Shown here: positions 8,520-17,816 of the stretch, piece after piece
How positions within the stretch are numbered: the stretch's first letter is position 1
Layout of the letters: every line of letters begins with the position of its first letter
NCBI GenBank assembly: GCA_048594975.1
Contig: JBMDXQ010000006.1
Location: 163,154-227,153, forward strand
Origin: JBMDXB01 sp048594975
GTDB taxonomy: Bacteria > Acidobacteriota > Vicinamibacteria > Vicinamibacterales > 2-12-FULL-66-21
Reading direction: 5' to 3'
DNA: 64,000 nt
The notes under the pieces: generated by a model
Told to the model about the DNA's origin: nothing
The model's input: the letters and a program-made list of their open reading frames with translations, nothing else
Databases searched by the model: none
Position numbers and translations under genes: made by a program

Positions 8520-9257
8520 CTAGAGGATGACGATCGTCAGGACGCCTGCCAGGATGAGGAACAGCTGGCGCACCGACCCGCCCTGCACGCCGCCGCGATG
8601 CAGGTCGGGGATGAGGTCGGCCATCGCGATGTACAGAAAGGACCCGGCCGAGAACGCCAGCACGTAGGGCAGCGCCTCGGGCATCACGCGCGACATCGTG
8701 AGCATCGCGAACGCACCGACGATGCCGCCGAGGGCGGAGACGAGGTTCAGCGACAGCGCATTCGCCCTCGAGTAGCCGGCCCGGAGCAGGATTGCGACGT
8801 CGCCCACCTCCTGCGGGATCTCGTGCGCGGCGACGGCGAGCGCGGTCCTCAGGCCGAGCGGCAGCGACGAGACGACCGCCGCCGCGATGACCGCTCCATC
8901 CACGAAGGTGTGGAAGGCATCGCCGACGATGACGAGCGATGCGGCGCTGCTCGTGTGCAGCGCGCACTCCCGCTCGTCGTGGCAGTGACGCCACAGCACC
9001 AGCTTCTCGAGCAGGAAGAAGCAGAGCACGCCGGCGAGCAGCGTGCCGAGCGCGGTCGTCGGCGCCAGCGACGCGAGGGCTTGCGGCAGCAGGCCGAGCA
9101 GGGCGACGCCGAGCAGCGTGCCCACTGCGTAGCTGATGGCCAGAGGAACCAGCTGGTGCCGGAGGTGATCGCCGAGGGCGAAGACGCTGGAGGCCACGAG
9201 CAGGCCGCCGGCGCTGCCGATTACGCTCAGCGCCACGGCCGCTGTGTACGTGTTCAC
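8520..9257 (-). CDS. ZIP-family divalent metal transporter
   Basis: 245 aa, about eight membrane helices, typical of bacterial ZIP permeases (zinc or iron uptake into the cytoplasm). The metal-coordinating helices are present: HTFVDG (H116, D120) and HEIPQE (H145, E146, E150). A His/Cys-rich cytoplasmic loop (HCHDERECALH, 91-101) probably senses or delivers metal. The gene stands alone on the minus strand, between the BON gene and a heptad-repeat intergenic region. Which metal it carries cannot be read from the sequence. Confidence 0.9.
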   Translation of the reverse strand: MNTYTAAVALSVIGSAGGLLVASSVFALGDHLRHQLVPLAISYAVGTLLGVALLGLLPQALASLAPTTALGTLLAGVLCFFLLEKLVLWRHCHDERECALHTSSAASLVIVGDAFHTFVDGAVIAAAVVSSLPLGLRTALAVAAHEIPQEVGDVAILLRAGYSRANALSLNLVSALGGIVGAFAMLTMSRVMPEALPYVLAFSAGSFLYIAMADLIPDLHRGGVQGGSVRQLFLILAGVLTIVIL

Positions 9258-9279
9258 CGCGCGATAATAGCGAATGTGA

Positions 9280-9337
9280 AGTGGTAAGTGGTAAGTGGCC
9301 CATGCTCGGTGCTGAACGCTTACTACTTACCATTACC
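9280..9337. repeat. Heptad repeat array, inverted pair
   Basis: Three exact-phase heptamers (AGTGGTA, AGTGGTA, AGTGGCC; 9280-9300) are followed after 20 bp by the inverted counterpart (TTACTACTTACCATTACC, 9320-9337), so the transcript could fold into a stem. The array sits 13 bp from the stop of the VWA gene and 22 bp upstream of the ZIP start. It belongs to the window-wide heptad family. Confidence 0.75.
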
Positions 9338-9350
9338 CCTCCCTTTGACC

Positions 9351-10439
9351 TCAGGGTGTCGCGATGAAGCCGCGGCGGGCGCGAACGAGGTACTCGCCGT
9401 TGCGCACCTCGACGCGGATCGAGTGCCATCGGCCGTCCTTGACGCCCGTCGCGGCGTAGCCCAGGTAGTACTGCTGGCTCAATTCGTACGCGATCCCGGC
9501 GGTGGCCGGATCGAGGTCCCGAGCGCCGCGGATGATCTCGGTGCGGCCGCCGCTGTCATCCGTGATCTCCCGCAGCGCGGCGACGTTCACCCGCTCGGAC
9601 CCCGTCGGCATCCGGGTGATCGGGGGATAGCGCGGGTCGGGCGAACCCGGCGGGCGCGGGACCGGCAGCGGCTGCCCGGGACGCCTACGGCCGGGGATTG
9701 GAAACGGCAGCGGCACGGGCTGCCGCTGGTCCAGCGTCGAGTCGAAACGGCGCGGCCACTGGATCATCCCCGGCGACTGCTCGGTCGCCATCTGCGCGTC
9801 AATCCCGATGGCGTACACGAGCGCCTCGGATTCCCGGATCAGTCCCCGCACCGCGCTGGCGCTGGTACGGCTGCTGGTGTCGTTCCCGTCGGAGATGATG
9901 ACCAGCGCCTTCTTGCGATGCCGTCCCGATTCCAACAGCGGGATCGCCTCGGCCACCGCGTCGTACAGGGCGGTCCCGCCGCGCGGCGAGATGCGGCGCA
10001 GTTCCGCGCTGATTCGCCGCTTGTCCGTCGTCCAGCCAGCCACGAGCTCGGGCGCGCTGTCGAACCGGTAGAGGAACACCTCGTCGTCGCGATCGAGCAG
10101 GTCGACCAGGAAGCGGTTCAGCGCTTCGCGCGCCGCCGCCATCTTCTCTCCGGCCATGCTGCCGCTCGTGTCGAGCACGATGCCGAGACTCACCGGGACC
10201 CGCTCGTTCTCGAAATGCGTGATCGGCTGCGGCTCGTTGTCCTGGAAGACGCGGAAGTCCTCCTTCCGCAGCCCGGCGACGAAATGCCCGCTGCGGTCCG
10301 TCACCGTCGCGGTGACGTTCACCAGTTCCACGCCCGTGCGGAACCGGAACGACTGCGCGTCGTTCTTGGGCTCCTGCGCCGCGACGGAGGCAAGCGCGAC
10401 CGCCGCCGCGAACGCCGCCGTGAAAGCCGTGGTTCTCAT
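9351..10439 (-). CDS. VWA-domain protein, acidobacterial VWFA-related type
   Basis: 362 aa, signal peptide (1-21), a short N-terminal beta domain (VNVTATVTDRSGHFVAGLRKEDF) and a von Willebrand factor A domain (about 84-270). The MIDAS motif DTSGSM (D90, S92, S94) is intact, so it should bind a divalent cation and a protein partner in the periplasm. The N-terminal beta domain followed by VWA matches a protein family common in acidobacteria. It is the last gene of the TonB/FxLYD/VWA operon, 19 bp after its neighbour. The ligand is unknown. Confidence 0.88.
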   Translation of the reverse strand: MRTTAFTAAFAAAVALASVAAQEPKNDAQSFRFRTGVELVNVTATVTDRSGHFVAGLRKEDFRVFQDNEPQPITHFENERVPVSLGIVLDTSGSMAGEKMAAAREALNRFLVDLLDRDDEVFLYRFDSAPELVAGWTTDKRRISAELRRISPRGGTALYDAVAEAIPLLESGRHRKKALVIISDGNDTSSRTSASAVRGLIRESEALVYAIGIDAQMATEQSPGMIQWPRRFDSTLDQRQPVPLPFPIPGRRRPGQPLPVPRPPGSPDPRYPPITRMPTGSERVNVAALREITDDSGGRTEIIRGARDLDPATAGIAYELSQQYYLGYAATGVKDGRWHSIRVEVRNGEYLVRARRGFIATP

Positions 10440-10458
10440 GATGACACCCGCCCGCAGG

Positions 10459-11259
10459 CTACATGCCCGCGCGGCTCACGTCGCCGGTCCGCCGATCCAC
10501 GTGGGCGACCACGCCGCCATCCTCCGACCTGAACCCGATACGGTAGCGCGCGACCGTGCCCCGTACGGGCACCGTGACCACGAAGGGCGATTCGTCCCCG
10601 GCCGCAAGCGAGGTGTAGTCGAGCGGCGCGCGCCCGTGGGCCAGCAGCGCGCCGTCGGGCCCGACCGCCACCGCCGTGACTTCCACACGCGTGAGCGCGG
10701 CGCCCGTCTTCGGATTGTGTACCACGCCGCTGATGGTCAGCGTGTCCCTATCCTGGGTATGGCGCATCGACACCAGCTCGAGCGGCGCCGCCGTCTCCCG
10801 GGTAACGGCCGGGCTCGGGTCGGCAGGAACCGGCGCGCGCCGCGTCGGCACGAGCAGCAACGCGGCACCCGCTGCGAGCAGCACGCCAATCACCGCGAGC
10901 CGCAGGCCCCAGGCCGAGCGACGCTCGGGTTCGGCGAAGATGCCGTGCGGGACGAGCGTCGCTGCCGGCCGAATCTCGAGCTCGTCGAGTGGCTGGACGC
11001 GCGGCGCGGTGGCCCCGATGGCCGGGTCGCGTTCGATTGGCGCCGGCACTCGGCGGGCGGCCGGCGCGCCCGGTGGCTTCGGAGCCGCGGCGCGCGGCTG
11101 CGCCACACCGGACTCCGCCGCGAGCTCGAGCAGCGCGGCGACCCGCGCGTCCGAACGCCGGCGCTCCTCGCGGAGCATCTTCACGACGAGCACGCTCATC
11201 CCGCCGGCCAGCGCGAGCGAGATCAACGTGACAACGATGAGCACCGTATCCATGGTCAT
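10459..11259 (-). CDS. Membrane protein with FxLYD-like domain
   Basis: 266 aa. The start ATG at 11259 overlaps the TonB stop by 4 bp (ATGA), indicating translational coupling. There is one N-terminal membrane helix (about 4-24), a charged and Pro/Ala-rich linker, a second helix (about 125-145, RLAVIGVLLAAGAALLLVP) and a C-terminal beta domain (about 170-260, LTISGVVHNPKTGAALTRVE..) resembling FxLYD/DUF3426 domains. Such domains are extracytoplasmic and lack known catalysis. The operon suggests a role beside the TonB and VWA proteins. The domain assignment is by pattern only. Confidence 0.65.
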   Translation of the reverse strand: MTMDTVLIVVTLISLALAGGMSVLVVKMLREERRRSDARVAALLELAAESGVAQPRAAAPKPPGAPAARRVPAPIERDPAIGATAPRVQPLDELEIRPAATLVPHGIFAEPERRSAWGLRLAVIGVLLAAGAALLLVPTRRAPVPADPSPAVTRETAAPLELVSMRHTQDRDTLTISGVVHNPKTGAALTRVEVTAVAVGPDGALLAHGRAPLDYTSLAAGDESPFVVTVPVRGTVARYRIGFRSEDGGVVAHVDRRTGDVSRAGM

Positions 11260-12344
11260 CTCAACCTGAATTCCACCGCCACTTCGACGACGACATCGAC
11301 CGGCGTGCCGAAGCGGCGCGCCGGCGAGAAGCGCCATTGCCGGACCGCGTCCACCGCGCGCTCGTCCAGCCCGGATCCCAGGCGCTGCCGGATCTTGACG
11401 TCGCCGACGCTCCCGTCCCGGCGCACGATGATCTCCAGCACCACGTCGCCCTCGGTGCCGCGCCGCCGCCCTTCCTGGGTGTATTCGGGCTTGACCTCGC
11501 GGAGCAACCCGGGCGGTGTGATCCCGCTGCCAGGCCGAAACGGTCCTCCGCCCGTCCCGCCGCCTGACCCCGGCCCGATGCCCGAGCCGTCGCCTTCGCC
11601 GATGCCGGTGCCTTGACCGGTGCCCGCACCGCCGCCGGAGCCCGGACCCTGGCTGTTCGTATCCGCCGCCGACTCGAGGACGCCGGCCTTGTCGACTGGA
11701 TCGGCTGCCGACGCCACCACCGGTGCAACAACCTGGGGCAGCGGCTCAACCACCGGTGCCGGTGGAGGCGGTTCCACGGGCTTGGGCGCCGGCGCCGGCC
11801 GCACCGGAGGGGTCAGCGGCCGCTCGACTTTTGGTTCCGGCTTCCTGCTCGTGATCGGACGCGGTGGCGGCACCGGACTGCGCAGCGCGCTGCGCCCCTT
11901 CAGCTCCGCCCGCCGCGGCGGCGCCGGCATCTTCCGCCCGCCGCCGCCGCCCCCCCCGCCCGGACCGGCGGTGGCGAGGAACACCAGGCGGGCAGGCTTC
12001 AAGAGGGGTTCGTCGAACGTGTCGCTTTGCACGCCCAGGCTCGTCGCGATCGCGAGGACGGCGAGCGTCGCGGCGTGCACCAGCGTGGATCCGAGGATGC
12101 CGCGGCCCGCCGAACCGGTGCCGCGGCCGTGCGGCGCGAACAGGTCGGGGCGGCCTGCCACGGCCGTCCCGCGCAGCAGGCGGACCGCGCGCGCCGCCTC
12201 GCCGGGTGCCACGAACCGGCCGTCGACCGTCCGCACCCGGCCGGTGGCGAGCAGTTCCCGCACGTCCGCCGCCCGGGCGCCGGCCGCCCTCGCAACCTCC
12301 TGAGCGCTGAAGACTTCGGCGATGGCCCGGCAGTTCGTGGACAT
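11256..12344 (-). CDS. TonB-family energy transducer with N-terminal HTH-like domain
   Basis: 362 aa from the ATG at 12344 (a GTG at 12407 would add 21 residues; neither has a clear ribosome-binding site). Order: a MerR/excisionase-like helix-turn-helix (about 12-60, FSAQEVARAAGARAADVREL), one membrane helix (about 83-103, LVHAATLAVLAIATSLG), a Gly-rich patch, a long Pro/Lys/Glu-rich periplasmic linker, a Gly/Ser-rich stretch and the TonB C-terminal domain (about 275-362, GDVVLEIIVRRDGSVGDVKI). The C-terminal domain contacts TonB boxes of outer-membrane receptors. The cytoplasmic HTH-like module is unusual for TonB. First gene of the operon. Confidence 0.85.
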   Translation of the reverse strand: MSTNCRAIAEVFSAQEVARAAGARAADVRELLATGRVRTVDGRFVAPGEAARAVRLLRGTAVAGRPDLFAPHGRGTGSAGRGILGSTLVHAATLAVLAIATSLGVQSDTFDEPLLKPARLVFLATAGPGGGGGGGGRKMPAPPRRAELKGRSALRSPVPPPRPITSRKPEPKVERPLTPPVRPAPAPKPVEPPPPAPVVEPLPQVVAPVVASAADPVDKAGVLESAADTNSQGPGSGGGAGTGQGTGIGEGDGSGIGPGSGGGTGGGPFRPGSGITPPGLLREVKPEYTQEGRRRGTEGDVVLEIIVRRDGSVGDVKIRQRLGSGLDERAVDAVRQWRFSPARRFGTPVDVVVEVAVEFRLR

Positions 12345-12510
12345 GGTCTGGTGCACCGGCCCGAAGGGCAAAACGCTTGCCGCGCCGGGCGGCGACTGAT
12401 GGATCACGCCGATCGGCTTTTCGGCCTATTCAGACGTGATCTGTTACGCGATGGCTCGCCGCGGTGTGCTCCGCGAGAGACAGAGACGATGAAAAGGGGA
12501 CACCTGGCTG

Positions 12511-13293
12511 ATGTACAACTCAACCATGCAGACCCAGGAACAGGTCGTCATCGTGACCGGCGCGACGAGCGGCATCGGCCGCGCGACGGCGCTGCGGTTC
12601 GCAGGTGCCGGAGCGTCCGTGGTCGCCGTCGGGCGCCAGCGGGAGGCGCTTGCCGCGGTTGCTTCGGAGACGCGCGCGTTGGGCGCCGCCGTGCAGACCG
12701 TCGCTGCCGACGTCACCGCCGACGATGCCGGCGCGCACATCGTCTCGACGGCGCTGAGCCGGTTCGGCCGGCTGACCACGCTGGTGAACGCGGCCGGCAT
12801 CCTCGGTTCGGGCACGATTGCGACCACGACCGATGCGGAGTGGCGGGAGATGATGGCGGTCAACGTCGACGCGCCGTTCCGCTTGATGCGGGCCGCGTCA
12901 ACGGCGCTCACCGCCTCCCAGGGCTCGATCGTCAACGTGTCGAGCGTGACCGGTCTGCGCGCGTTCCCCGGCGTCCTCGCGTACTGTGTGAGCAAGGCGG
13001 CGGTGGACCAGCTCACGCGCTGCGCCGCCCTCGAGCTCGCACCTGCCGGCGTGCGCGTCAATGCCGTCAACCCGGGTGTGGTCGTCTCCAACCTGCACCG
13101 CCGCGGCGGCATGGACGAGGAGCGCTACGCCGCGTTCCTGGAGCGTTCGAAGACGACGCATCCGCTCGGTCGGGCGGGCGAGCCGCCGGAGATCGCCGAC
13201 CTGATCTTCTTCCTCGCCTCGGACGCTGCCGCCTGGATCACGGGTGAGACCATCTCCATCGACGGCGGGCGTCATCTCACGTGTGCGCGTTGA
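12511..13293 (+). CDS. Short-chain dehydrogenase/reductase (SDR)
   Basis: 260 aa classical SDR, NAD(P)-dependent oxidoreductase of the FabG type. It shows the cofactor motif TGATSGIG (16-23), NAAG (93-96), catalytic Ser near 144 and Y158-x3-K162 (YCVSK), plus the C-terminal ITGETISIDGG characteristic of the subfamily. A purine-rich AAAAGGGG lies about 11 nt before the ATG; a second ATG at residue 6 is possible. Arg at the end of the second beta-strand (VGRQR) suggests NADPH preference. The substrate is unknown. It is divergent from the TonB operon. Confidence 0.88.
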   Translation: MYNSTMQTQEQVVIVTGATSGIGRATALRFAGAGASVVAVGRQREALAAVASETRALGAAVQTVAADVTADDAGAHIVSTALSRFGRLTTLVNAAGILGSGTIATTTDAEWREMMAVNVDAPFRLMRAASTALTASQGSIVNVSSVTGLRAFPGVLAYCVSKAAVDQLTRCAALELAPAGVRVNAVNPGVVVSNLHRRGGMDEERYAAFLERSKTTHPLGRAGEPPEIADLIFFLASDAAAWITGETISIDGGRHLTCAR

Positions 13294-13375
13294 CAACGCC
13301 CCATTCCCGACGCCGAACTCGCACATCGCGGAACGCCCGACCTGGCGTCCGCTTTTCCGAGTTGCTCGACCTGGG

Positions 13376-13403
13376 AGTCGGGACTTGGAAGTTGGGAGTT
13401 GGT
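13376..13403. repeat. Heptad repeat array
   Basis: Four in-phase heptamers (AGTCGGG, ACTTGGA, AGTTGGG, AGTTGGT) lie in the convergent gap between the SDR and methyltransferase genes, 16 bp from the methyltransferase stop. Weak inverse matches (CCCGAC, GAACTC) occur at about 13300-13325, so a stem is possible but imperfect. Confidence 0.65.
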
Positions 13404-13419
13404 TGCGCGGCTCTCTGAG

Positions 13420-13983
13420 TCAGGCCGCCGCAGCTTTGACGCCTTCGACGAATCTCAGGCCGCCGCGTTGGGCCAGCGAGCGGACGGCGCGGAACCCCGC
13501 CGCGGAGAGCGCGCGATCGGCGCCGCCGCTCGACGCGTACTCCGCGTTGACGGCGCGTGGCTGCAGCAGCGCCGCCAGCCCCGTGCGCCCGGCGCCTTCG
13601 ACGACGACGCAGCGTCCGCCCGGACGGAGCACCCGCAGCACTTCCCCGAGCGCCAGCGAGCGGCGATGGAGATCGAGCTGCGACAGCACGTCGCGGATGA
13701 CGACGACATCAAAGGCGGCAGTGTCGAGCGGCAGCGCGGTCCAGGGTGCGGTGAGCGTCTCCACGAGCGCGCCCTCGCGTTCGACGACCTGCCCGGCGCG
13801 TCCGGCGCGCGCGGCATCTTCATCGAGCGCGCAAGCGCGCCCAGTGAGACCGGTCTTCTGGGCGAGCTGCGCGAGGAGCACCGGGTCGCCGCATCCGAGC
13901 ACGAGCAGTCGATCGCCCAGCTTGACGCCCGCCATCGACACGGCGAGCGGCTCGGCGGGCGTGGTCTTCTTCAACCAGAACAT
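13420..13983 (-). CDS. SAM-dependent methyltransferase, class I
   Basis: 187 aa Rossmann-fold methyltransferase. Motif I LLVLGCGDP (26-34) binds S-adenosylmethionine, an acidic strand follows (CALDED), then post-I and motif IV-like segments (FDVVVIRDVLSQLD) and the LRVLRPGG loop typical of Methyltransf_11 proteins. An AGGTGG Shine-Dalgarno-like site lies 6 nt before the ATG. It is divergent from the inositol-phosphate synthase gene with a 47-bp gap. The acceptor substrate cannot be deduced. Confidence 0.82.
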   Translation of the reverse strand: MFWLKKTTPAEPLAVSMAGVKLGDRLLVLGCGDPVLLAQLAQKTGLTGRACALDEDAARAGRAGQVVEREGALVETLTAPWTALPLDTAAFDVVVIRDVLSQLDLHRRSLALGEVLRVLRPGGRCVVVEGAGRTGLAALLQPRAVNAEYASSGGADRALSAAGFRAVRSLAQRGGLRFVEGVKAAAA

Positions 13984-14013
13984 GCGTCGCCACCTATTAG
14001 ATCCCGCTTCCGA

Positions 14014-14022
14014 TGATATAGT
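14014..14022 (+). promoter_or_regulatory. Extended -10 promoter of inositol-phosphate synthase
   Basis: TGA-TATAGT ends 8 nt before the GTG start at 14031, the same spacing as pcnB. There is no clear -35 box and no Shine-Dalgarno sequence in the 8-nt gap, consistent with a leaderless or nearly leaderless mRNA. Confidence 0.5.
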
Positions 14023-14030
14023 TCCCGGTT

Positions 14031-15344
14031 GTGAAAAATTCGGTGGAGATCGCTGAACCTGCAGGCAGACTGGGCGTCCTGCTGGTCGGCATGGGCGCGG
14101 TGAGCACGACGACGATTGCCGGCGTGTTCGCGATTCGCCGCGGCCTCTCCAAACCGATCGGCGCGCTCACCCAGATGGGCACGATTCGGCTCGGCAAGCG
14201 CACCGAGGGGCGATCGCCGCTCATCAAGGACTTCGTGCCGCTCGCCCGCCTCGACGACATCGTCTTCGGCGGCTGGGACATCTTCGAGGAGAACTCGTTC
14301 GAAGCGGCGAAAACCGCCGGCGTGCTCGATCCGGCCCTGTTGGAGCAGATCCGGCCGGAGCTCGAGCGAATCCAGCCGATGCCGGCCGCCTTCGACCGCC
14401 GCTACGTGAAGCGGCTCGACGGTCCGAACGTCAAGAAGGGGAAGAACAAGCGCGAGCTGGCCGAGGCGCTCCGCGACGACATCCGCCGCTTCAAGCAGGA
14501 GCACGCCCTGGATCGGCTGGTCCTGATGTGGTGCGGCAGCACCGAGGTCTTCATGACGGAGACCGGGGCGCACGCCAGCATTGCCAACTTCGAGAAGGCG
14601 CTGGAGGCGAACGACGACGCGATCCCGTCGAGCATGATCTATGCGTACGCCGCCATCAAGGAAGGCATCCCGTACGCCAACGCGGCGCCGAACCTGAGCG
14701 CCGACGTGCCGGCGTTGCTGCAGCTGGCGCAGGAGACCGGCTCGCCGGTATGCGGCAAAGACCTGAAGACCGGCCAGACGCTGCTCAAGACGATCATCGC
14801 GCCGGGGCTGAAGGCCCGGCTGCTCGGCGTCGACGGGTGGTATTCGACCAACATCCTGGGCAACCGCGACGGCGAGGTGCTCGACGACCCCGAGTCGTTC
14901 AAGACCAAGGAGGAGAGCAAGAAGTCGGTGCTCGACTACATCCTCCAGCCGAACCTCTATCCCGATCTCTACGAGAAGCTCTGTCACGTCGTCCGCATCA
15001 ACTACTATCCGCCGCGCGGCGACAACAAGGAAGGCTGGGACAACATCGATCTGTTCGGGTGGCTCGGCTACCCGATGCAGCTGAAGATCAACTTCCTCTG
15101 CCGCGACAGCATCCTCGCCGCGCCGATCGTGCTCGACGTGGCGCTGTTCCTCGACCTGGCGAAGCGCGCGGGCATGGACGGCATCCAGGAGTGGCTCTCG
15201 TTCTACTTCAAGAGCCCGATGCACGCGCCGCAGCTGTACCCGGAACACGATCTCTTCATCCAGATGATGAAGCTGAAGAACACCTTGCGCCACATGCGCG
15301 GTGAGGACCTCATCACGCACCTGGGCGTGGAGTACTACGACTGA
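14031..15344 (+). CDS. ino1: Inositol-3-phosphate synthase
   Basis: 437 aa, NAD-dependent conversion of glucose 6-phosphate to myo-inositol 3-phosphate in the cytoplasm. It has the NAD-binding start LLVGMGAVSTTT (17-28), LVLMWCGSTEV, the catalytic-domain region DLKTGQTLLKT and a C-terminal half typical of bacterial Ino1 (WYSTNILGN, YYPPRGDNK). Translation starts at GTG with no leader to speak of. Its stop overlaps the next ATG (TGATG), linking it to the Cys-rich membrane protein. The product would feed phosphatidylinositol or inositol solute synthesis; the next step is not encoded here. Confidence 0.93.
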   Translation: MKNSVEIAEPAGRLGVLLVGMGAVSTTTIAGVFAIRRGLSKPIGALTQMGTIRLGKRTEGRSPLIKDFVPLARLDDIVFGGWDIFEENSFEAAKTAGVLDPALLEQIRPELERIQPMPAAFDRRYVKRLDGPNVKKGKNKRELAEALRDDIRRFKQEHALDRLVLMWCGSTEVFMTETGAHASIANFEKALEANDDAIPSSMIYAYAAIKEGIPYANAAPNLSADVPALLQLAQETGSPVCGKDLKTGQTLLKTIIAPGLKARLLGVDGWYSTNILGNRDGEVLDDPESFKTKEESKKSVLDYILQPNLYPDLYEKLCHVVRINYYPPRGDNKEGWDNIDLFGWLGYPMQLKINFLCRDSILAAPIVLDVALFLDLAKRAGMDGIQEWLSFYFKSPMHAPQLYPEHDLFIQMMKLKNTLRHMRGEDLITHLGVEYYD

Positions 15345-15844
15345 TGGATTCTGGCAGGCTGCAGCCGGCGCTCCTCGGCGGACTCCTGATAGGCGTGCTC
15401 TCGGCCCTGCCGCTGGTCAGCGCCGGCAACTGCTGCTGCTGCCTGTGGGTGGTGAGCGGCGGCGCGCTCGCGGCGTACCTGCGCCAGCAGAATCTCCCGG
15501 TCGCGATCGACGCGGCCGAAGGCGCGATCATCGGTCTGATGGCCGGCGTGATCGGCGGCATCGCCGCGACCATCCTCTCGATCCCGATGGAGATGGCGTT
15601 GGGGCCGTTCCAGCGGCAGATCATGGAGCGGATCCTGTCGAGCAACCCGGAGTTCCCCCCGGAGATGCGCGACATAATCGAGCGCGGCGCCGCCACCGGC
15701 GCGGGCGTCGCGATCAAGCTGGTGTTCAACCTCGTGATTGGCGTCGTGTTCGGCCTGCTCGGCGGCCTGCTCGGCGCCGCGATCTTCAAGAAGAACGTGC
15801 CGCCGCCCCCGCCCGGCACGATCGAGGTTCTGCCCCCGCAATAA
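15344..15844 (+). CDS. Membrane protein with CCCC cluster
   Basis: 166 aa, about four hydrophobic segments (8-28, 30-50, 60-85, 120-148) rich in Gly, with a short Pro-rich tail. Residues 28-35 read GNCCCCLW, a four-cysteine run next to a membrane helix. It is translationally coupled to inositol-phosphate synthase (1-bp overlap) and lies 19 bp before acsA, so the three genes are probably one operon. I do not recognise the family. The cysteines could bind metal, form disulfides or carry lipid; nothing decides between these. Confidence 0.7.
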   Translation: MDSGRLQPALLGGLLIGVLSALPLVSAGNCCCCLWVVSGGALAAYLRQQNLPVAIDAAEGAIIGLMAGVIGGIAATILSIPMEMALGPFQRQIMERILSSNPEFPPEMRDIIERGAATGAGVAIKLVFNLVIGVVFGLLGGLLGAAIFKKNVPPPPPGTIEVLPPQ

Positions 15845-15863
15845 CCTGCGGGTGGAGCGGTCT

Positions 15864-17816
15864 ATGTCTGAGATTTCTGCCCTGCTCAAGGAAGATCGCC
15901 GTTTCCCTCCGCCGGACTCGTGGCGGGAGACGGCGGTGGTGCGCGACCCGGCGGTCTACGAGCGTGCGGCCCGCGACCCCGAAGGCTTCTGGGCGGATTT
16001 TGCGCGCGAGCTGGAGTGGATACGGCCGTGGGACACGGTCCTGAAATGGGATTCCCCCTACGCGCAGTGGTTCGTCGGCGGCAAGATCAACGCGAGCGCG
16101 AACTGCCTCGATCGTCACGTCCGCACCGCACGCCGTAACAAGGCCGCGATCATCTGGGAAGGGGAGCCGGGCGACCGCCGCACGCTCACCTACTGGGATC
16201 TGTACCGCCAGGTGTCGGCGTTCGCGAACGTGCTGAAGGGGCTCGGCGTCCGCCGTGGCGACCGCGTCGCGATGTACCTGCCGCTCATCCCCGAGCTGGC
16301 GATTGCCATGCTCGCGTGCGCGCGCATCGGGGCCATTCACAGCGTGGTGTTCGGCGGCTTCAGCGCCGAGTCGCTCCGCGACCGCATCAACGATGCCGAG
16401 GCGGTGCTGCTCATCACCGCCGACGGCGGTTACCGACGGGGCCAGATCGTGCCGCTCAAGGACACCGCCGACGAGGCCCTTCGCGACACGCCGTCGATCA
16501 GGAACGTCGTCGTGGTACAGCGGCAGGCCGGCGCGCCGATCCCCGTCGAAATCCAGGAAGGCCGTGACCACTGGTACCACCGCCTGATGCAGCACGCCCA
16601 GCCGGACAGCGAGCCGGAGGCGATGGATGCCGAGGACGTGCTCTACATCCTCTACACGTCCGGCACCACGGGGAAGCCGAAGGGCATCGTGCACACCACG
16701 GCCGGGTACCTCGTGGGCTGCTATGCCACGACGAAATGGGTGTTCGACCTCAAGGATGAGGACGTCTTCTGGTGCACAGCCGACATCGGCTGGGTGACCG
16801 GCCACAGCTACGTGGTGTACGGCCCGCTCGCCAACGGCGCGACGGTGCTGATGTTCGAGGGAGCGCCGGACTGGCCGCACAAGGATCGGTTCTGGCAGCT
16901 CATCGAGCGCCACGGGGTCACGGTCTTCTACACGGCGCCGACCGCCATCCGCGCGTTCATGCGCTGGGGAACGGAATGGCCCGCGAAGCGCGACCTGAGC
17001 ACGCTGCGGCTGCTCGGATCGGTCGGCGAGCCGATCAACCCCGAGGCCTGGATGTGGTACCACGTCAACATCGGCCGCGAGCGCTGCCCGATCGTCGATA
17101 CATGGTGGCAGACGGAAACCGGCGCCATCATGATCACGCCGTTGCCCGGGATGACCAGCACGAAGCCGGGCTCGGCGACCCTGCCGTTCCCCGGCATCAG
17201 CGCCGAGGTCCGCGCCGCCGACGGTTCGCGCGTGGGAACGGGCGGCGGGCTGCTGACGCTGACCAGGCCGTGGCCCTCGATGCTGCGTGGCATCTACGGC
17301 GACCCCGACCGGTTCGTGAAGACCTACTGGAGCCGGTGGCAGGACGGTTCCTATTTCACCGGCGACGGCGCGCGACGCGACGAGGACGGCTACTACTGGC
17401 TGCTCGGCCGCGTGGACGACGTGCTGAACGTCGCCGGCCACCGCATCGGGACGATGGAGGTGGAAAGCGCGCTCGTCGATCACGAAAAGGTCGCCGAAGC
17501 CGCCGTCGTCGGCAAGCCGCACGAGATCAAAGGGCAGGCGGTGGCCGCGTTCGTCACGCTCAAGGAGGGCTTCACGCCCGGCGAGGCGCTCGCCGACGAG
17601 CTCAAGGAACACGTGGTGCGCAAGATCGGCGCGATCGCGCGTCCGGATCAGATCCTGTTCGCTGCCGACCTGCCGAAGACCCGCTCCGGGAAGATCATGC
17701 GGCGGCTTCTCCGCGACATCGCCGAAGGCAAGGCTCTCGGCGACACGACGACCCTCGCCGACCCGAACGTCGTCGCGCGGCTGAAAACCGAGTACGAGGA
17801 CAAGGAGTTGGGATAG
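15864..17816 (+). CDS. acsA: Acetyl-CoA synthetase
   Basis: 650 aa AMP-forming acetate:CoA ligase (acetate + ATP + CoA to acetyl-CoA). Visible motifs: the P-loop-like [14 protein letters not shown], the acetyl-pocket segment [17 protein letters not shown], the [12 protein letters not shown] core and the C-terminal [10 protein letters not shown] whose Lys is the acetylation-regulated catalytic lysine. The ATG at 15864 gives the N-terminus expected for the family. The last codons (KELG) and stop run into a heptad repeat array. It lies at the end of the ino1 cluster and probably serves acetate scavenging. Confidence 0.96.
   Translation: MSEISALLKEDRRFPPPDSWRETAVVRDPAVYERAARDPEGFWADFARELEWIRPWDTVLKWDSPYAQWFVGGKINASANCLDRHVRTARRNKAAIIWEGEPGDRRTLTYWDLYRQVSAFANVLKGLGVRRGDRVAMYLPLIPELAIAMLACARIGAIHSVVFGGFSAESLRDRINDAEAVLLITADGGYRRGQIVPLKDTADEALRDTPSIRNVVVVQRQAGAPIPVEIQEGRDHWYHRLMQHAQPDSEPEAMDAEDVLYILYTSGTTGKPKGIVHTTAGYLVGCYATTKWVFDLKDEDVFWCTADIGWVTGHSYVVYGPLANGATVLMFEGAPDWPHKDRFWQLIERHGVTVFYTAPTAIRAFMRWGTEWPAKRDLSTLRLLGSVGEPINPEAWMWYHVNIGRERCPIVDTWWQTETGAIMITPLPGMTSTKPGSATLPFPGISAEVRAADGSRVGTGGGLLTLTRPWPSMLRGIYGDPDRFVKTYWSRWQDGSYFTGDGARRDEDGYYWLLGRVDDVLNVAGHRIGTMEVESALVDHEKVAEAAVVGKPHEIKGQAVAAFVTLKEGFTPGEALADELKEHVVRKIGAIARPDQILFAADLPKTRSGKIMRRLLRDIAEGKALGDTTTLADPNVVARLKTEYEDKELG

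Noticed and set aside
12450..12510. Another REP-like element upstream of the SDR (AAAAGGGGACACC)
   Set aside because: There is no inverted partner within several hundred bases; AAAAGGGG is more simply the ribosome-binding region.
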